A DNA stretch of 8,778 nucleotides from an uncultured Intrasporangium sp. (GTDB lineage: Bacteria; Actinomycetota; Actinomycetes; Actinomycetales; Dermatophilaceae), in assembly GCA_937873285.1 (NCBI GenBank), contig CALMNV010000166.1, positions 1-8,778 of the forward strand. Direction: 5' to 3'. The notes beneath the pieces are model-generated. The model did not search any database and was not told where the DNA came from. It saw only the letters and a program-made list of their open reading frames with translations. Position numbers and translations under genes: made by a program. Below are positions 6,406-8,778 of the stretch, piece after piece (the first letter of the stretch is position 1; each line of letters opens with the position of its first letter).

Positions 6406-6656
6406 AGTTGCTTGTCGCGCGGCGCTGACCCATGTCGGTGTCGCCGTCCCTCGAACGCACGACCGGACTGGCTCGTCATGGTGAGTCAGGCCCGAGGGGA
6501 GCGCAGGCTACCCGGTTCGGCCGGGCACTCCACGGGAGAGCGGCACCACGAAGGTGCGCCTTCCGCCGCGAAGCGGGCACGACACGCCCGACCTCGTGGG
6601 TCGGAGGCCAAGGGAACCGGCCGCACCAGTTTCGGCGAGAGAGAGACGTACCTGAG
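6406..6656 (+). promoter_or_regulatory. Long 5' leader of the S10 operon
   Basis: About 250 bases precede rpsJ without a credible gene. Blocks shared in order with the str leader are CTCGAACGCACG (6450-6461), ACCGGACTG (6462-6470), CACGCCCGACC (6583-6593) and GCCAAGG (6607-6613). Local stems include CCCGG/CCGGG at 6511-6515/6521-6525 and GCACC/GGTGC at 6543-6547/6553-6557, followed by a run of overlapping stems at 6566-6604. The rpsJ binding site is a GAGAGAGAGA run (6637-6646). In E. coli the S10 leader is the target of L4 feedback. I cannot recognise that gammaproteobacterial structure here, so L4 control is only a possibility. Confidence 0.55.
6566..6604 (+). promoter_or_regulatory. Three overlapping, mutually exclusive hairpins in the S10 leader
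   Basis: Stem A pairs CCGC (6566-6569) with GCGG (6573-6576) around GAA. Stem B pairs CGGGC (6574-6578) with GCCCG (6586-6590). Stem C pairs CCGACC (6588-6593) with GGTCGG (6599-6604). A and B share 6574-6576, and B and C share 6588-6590, so forming B blocks both A and C. Such a chain is the layout expected of an attenuator or switch. Overlapping short stems can also arise by chance in GC-rich DNA. Confidence 0.4.
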
Positions 6657-6965
6657 ATGGCGGGACAGAAGATCCGCATCCGCTTGAAGTCGTATGACCA
6701 CGAGGTCATCGACAGCTCGGCGCGCAAGATCGTCGACACGGTGACGCGTGCAGGGGCCACCGTGGTGGGTCCAGTGCCGCTGCCGACGGAGAAGAACGTC
6801 TTCGTCGTCATCCGGTCGCCGCACAAGTACAAGGACAGCCGCGAGCACTTCGAGATGCGCACCCACAAGCGCCTCATCGACATCATCGACCCGACGCCGA
6901 AGGCCGTCGACTCGCTGATGCGTCTCGACCTGCCGGCGGACGTCAACATCGAGATCAAGCTCTGA
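6657..6965 (+). CDS. rpsJ: 30S ribosomal protein S10 (NusE)
   Basis: S10 is a head protein of the 30S subunit. As NusE it also pairs with NusB in transcription antitermination and contacts NusG. The 102-residue product is the normal size: [19 protein letters not shown] at the start, the [10 protein letters not shown] segment in the middle, then [19 protein letters not shown] and the [15 protein letters not shown] end. The ATG at 6657 is chosen over an in-frame ATG at 6432 because the conserved protein begins here and the upstream codons encode an arginine-rich sequence unlike S10. The binding site is a weak purine run GAGAGAGAGA ending 10 bases upstream. It is the first gene of the S10 operon; rplC follows after 8 bases. 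Confidence 0.98.
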   Translation: MAGQKIRIRLKSYDHEVIDSSARKIVDTVTRAGATVVGPVPLPTEKNVFVVIRSPHKYKDSREHFEMRTHKRLIDIIDPTPKAVDSLMRLDLPADVNIEIKL

Positions 6966-6973
6966 GGCGCAAC

Positions 6974-7636
6974 ATGACTGTCACAACGACCTCACCTCGC
7001 ACCGTCAGGGGCCTGCTCGGCGAGAAGCTCGGCATGACCCAGGTCTGGGACGCCGACAACCGCCTCGTCCCGGTCACCGTGGTCCAGGCCGGCCCGTGCG
7101 TCGTCACGCAGGTGCGCGACGAGCAGGCCGACGGCTACGCGGCCGTCCAGGTCGCCTTCGGCGCCATCGACCCGCGCAAGGTCAACAAGCCGCTGGCGGG
7201 CCACTTCGAGAAGGCCGGGGTCACCCCCCGCCGCCACCTCGTCGAGCTGCGGACGGCCGACGCCACCAGCTATGAGCTCGGCCAGGAGATCACCGCGGCG
7301 GTCTTCGAGGCCGGCCAGCGCGTCGACGCCACCGGCACGACGAAGGGCAAGGGCTTCGCCGGCGTCATGAAGCGGCACGGCTTCGCCGGTGTCTCCTCCT
7401 CGCACGGCGCACACCGCAACCACCGCAAGCCGGGCTCGATCGGCGGCTGTTCCACGCCGGGGCGTGTCTTCAAGGGCATGCGCATGGCAGGGCGCATGGG
7501 TGGCGTGCGTCAGACGACCCAGAACCTCACGATCCACGCCGTTGACGTCGAGAGGGGCCTGCTGCTCATCAAGGGTGCCGTGCCCGGCCCCCGCGGCGGC
7601 GTCGTCCTCATCCGCACGGCCGCGAAGGGTGCATGA
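6974..7636 (+). CDS. rplC: 50S ribosomal protein L3
   Basis: L3 is one of the first proteins to bind 23S rRNA; its long loop reaches near the peptidyl transferase centre. The 220-residue product carries [13 protein letters not shown] near the N-terminus, [17 protein letters not shown] before the central loop and HRKPGSIGG...[16 protein letters not shown] in it. E. coli L3 has a glutamine methylated by PrmB in this loop. Here the equivalent position is Ser160 in GGCSTPGR, so that modification site is absent, as in actinobacterial L3 generally. The start at 6974 gives a short Thr/Ser-rich N-terminal lead typical of the phylum, and GAGG (6964-6967) overlaps the rpsJ stop 6 bases upstream. Its stop overlaps the rplD start (ATGA). 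Confidence 0.97.
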   Translation: MTVTTTSPRTVRGLLGEKLGMTQVWDADNRLVPVTVVQAGPCVVTQVRDEQADGYAAVQVAFGAIDPRKVNKPLAGHFEKAGVTPRRHLVELRTADATSYELGQEITAAVFEAGQRVDATGTTKGKGFAGVMKRHGFAGVSSSHGAHRNHRKPGSIGGCSTPGRVFKGMRMAGRMGGVRQTTQNLTIHAVDVERGLLLIKGAVPGPRGGVVLIRTAAKGA

Positions 7637-8313
7637 ACGAGATGGCAACGACTGCCCAGAACCTTCCCGCTGACATCTTCGACGTCTCGACCAACGTCCC
7701 GCTGATCCACCAGGTCGTGGTGGCCCAGCTGGCCGCCGCGCGACAGGGCACGCACGCGACGAAGACCCGCGGCGACGTCCGCGGCGGCGGCGCCAAGCCC
7801 TACCGCCAGAAGGGCACCGGCCGGGCCCGGCAGGGCTCGACCCGCGCGCCGCAGTTCGCCGGCGGTGGCATCGTCCACGGCCCGCAGCCGCGCAGCTATG
7901 CCCAGCGCACCCCCAAGAAGATGAAGGCCGCCGCCCTGCGCGGCGCGCTCTCGGACCGGGCGCGGCACGGTCGCATCCACGTCGTCGAGAGCATCGTCAC
8001 GGGCGAGGCGCCGTCGACCAAGATGGCCGCGCAGCTCCTCGCCGGGCTCACGCAGCGCAAGAACCTGCTCGTGGTGCTCGAGCGTGGCAACGACCTGGCG
8101 CTGAAGTCCGTGCGCAACATCGAGAACGTCCACGTTCTCACCGCCGACCAGCTGAACACCTACGACGTGCTCTGCGCCGACGACATCGTCTTCACCCAGG
8201 CCGCCCTCGACGCCTTCATCACCGGGTCCGCCAAGCGGGACGAGACCGGTGGAGCCGAAGCCGTCGTGGCCGCGGACGAGACCACGGCTGACGTCAAGGA
8301 GGACTCGAAGTGA
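7633..8313 (+). CDS. rplD: 50S ribosomal protein L4
   Basis: L4 binds domain I of 23S rRNA early in assembly and lines the nascent-peptide tunnel with its extended loop. In some bacteria it also represses the S10 operon. The 226-residue product has the family core [18 protein letters not shown], the loop with [31 protein letters not shown] and the C-terminal QLNTYDVL...DDIVFTQ. After the core (about residue 195) comes a tail ending [11 protein letters not shown], rich in Ala, Asp and Glu, which goes beyond the E. coli protein (201 residues). The N-terminus is rather short before the IHQVV helix. The ATG at 7633 forms an ATGA overlap with rplC; ATG at 7642 (giving MATTAQNL) is a real alternative, since AAGGG at 7625-7629 is only 3 bases from the first and 12 from the second. 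Confidence 0.95.
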   Translation: MNEMATTAQNLPADIFDVSTNVPLIHQVVVAQLAAARQGTHATKTRGDVRGGGAKPYRQKGTGRARQGSTRAPQFAGGGIVHGPQPRSYAQRTPKKMKAAALRGALSDRARHGRIHVVESIVTGEAPSTKMAAQLLAGLTQRKNLLVVLERGNDLALKSVRNIENVHVLTADQLNTYDVLCADDIVFTQAALDAFITGSAKRDETGGAEAVVAADETTADVKEDSK

Positions 8314-8615
8314 GCATCCACGCCAAGGACCCCCGCGACATCCTGCTCGCACCAGTGGTCTCCGAGAAGTCCTATGCGCTGCTCGAGGAGGGCAAGTACA
8401 CCTTCCTCGTCGACCCGCGCTCGAACAAGACGGAGATCAAGATCGCCGTCGAGGCGATCTGGGGCGTCAAGGTCGACAAGGTGCACACGCTCAACCGGCA
8501 GGGCAAGACCCGCCGCACCCGTTTCGGCCCTGGCAAGCGCAAGGACACCAAGCGCGCGATCGTCTCGCTCCGCGAGGGCTCGATCGACATCTTCGGTGCC
8601 GGCGCCGGCGCCTGA
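8310..8615 (+). CDS. rplW: 50S ribosomal protein L23
   Basis: L23 lies at the polypeptide exit of the 50S subunit and is a docking site for trigger factor and signal recognition particle. The 101-residue product is of usual length and shows the L23 pattern [35 protein letters not shown] and [19 protein letters not shown]. It ends in an Ala/Gly-rich tail FGAGAGA. The start is GTG within a GTGA overlap of 4 bases with the rplD stop. A near-perfect AAGGAGG (8296-8302) lies 7 bases upstream, making this the best binding site of the operon segment seen. rplB follows after 36 bases. Confidence 0.97.
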   Translation: MSIHAKDPRDILLAPVVSEKSYALLEEGKYTFLVDPRSNKTEIKIAVEAIWGVKVDKVHTLNRQGKTRRTRFGPGKRKDTKRAIVSLREGSIDIFGAGAGA

Positions 8616-8651
8616 GATCGACGACGCAGAGAGACTGAGGCCTTAACAGAC

Positions 8652-8778
8652 ATGGGTATCCGCAAGTACAAGCCGACCACTCCCGGCCGTCGTGGCTCGT
8701 CGGTCGCCGACTTCGTCGAGGTCACCCGGTCCGAGCCGGAGAAGTCGCTGGTCCGCCCCCTGACGAAGAAGGGCGGCC
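8652..8778 (+). CDS. rplB: 50S ribosomal protein L2, 5' part only
   Basis: L2 is needed for subunit association and for peptidyl transferase activity. Only the first 42 codons are in the window; the gene runs off the right edge. The N-terminus [21 protein letters not shown] and the following [16 protein letters not shown] are characteristic of actinobacterial L2. The ATG is preceded by TGAGG (8636-8640) at 11 bases, with a further GAGAGA at 8629-8634. The order rpsJ-rplC-rplD-rplW-rplB is the canonical S10 operon, so rpsS and rplV are expected next outside the window. Confidence 0.96.
   Translation, partial: MGIRKYKPTTPGRRGSSVADFVEVTRSEPEKSLVRPLTKKGG

Noticed and set aside
5301..6479. Small open frames on both strands within and after the aminopeptidase gene
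   Set aside because: Overlapping alternative frames with Arg/Ser/Pro-rich low-complexity products and no supported start sites.
6432..6656. In-frame ATG upstream of rpsJ giving a 177-residue S10, or a leader peptide
   Set aside because: The added 75 residues are Arg/Gly-rich and unlike S10, the frame has no stop before rpsJ to make a leader peptide, and the region is better explained as structured leader RNA.

Overview
This is a chromosomal housekeeping segment from a high-GC Gram-positive bacterium (Actinomycetota). Codon third positions are almost all G or C. EF-Tu, EF-G and the ribosomal proteins read as actinobacterial, for example the L3 stretch GGCSTPGR and the EF-Tu P-loop GHIDHGKT. 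A member of the order Micrococcales, perhaps near Intrasporangiaceae, is my best guess, but that finer placement is only an impression from the protein sequences.

Layout. Positions 1-455 hold no gene. They contain a degenerate 34-bp tandem repeat cut by the left window edge, a small hairpin, a promoter, and a leader of about 265 nt. The str operon follows on the + strand: rpsL (S12, TTG start), rpsG (S7, overlapping rpsL by one base), an intercistronic hairpin region, fusA (EF-G) and tuf (EF-Tu). A strong 15-bp hairpin closes the operon. Next comes a single M18-family zinc aminopeptidase gene whose promoter suggests a leaderless mRNA. A second terminator-like hairpin follows. Directly behind it are the promoter and leader (about 250 nt) of the S10 operon: rpsJ (S10), rplC (L3), rplD (L4), rplW (L23) and the first 42 codons of rplB (L2), which runs off the right edge. 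All genes are on the + strand.

The genes supply the decoding-site and assembly proteins of the 30S subunit (S12, S7, S10), the two main elongation GTPases, and early-assembly 50S proteins (L3, L4, L23, L2). The aminopeptidase is the one gene that is not part of the translation machinery.

The coding part is ordinary. The most interesting signal is non-coding. The str and S10 operons carry closely similar promoters (same -35/-10 spacing and an identical TTGACC stretch at the -10 end). Their long leaders also share a series of short blocks in the same order (CTCGA(A)CGCACG, ACCGGACTG, CACRCCCGACC, GCCAAGG, a GAGAG-type ribosome binding site). This suggests a common leader-RNA or promoter-based control of both ribosomal operons. 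A 9-mer, CGTATGCCG, also recurs more than composition predicts.
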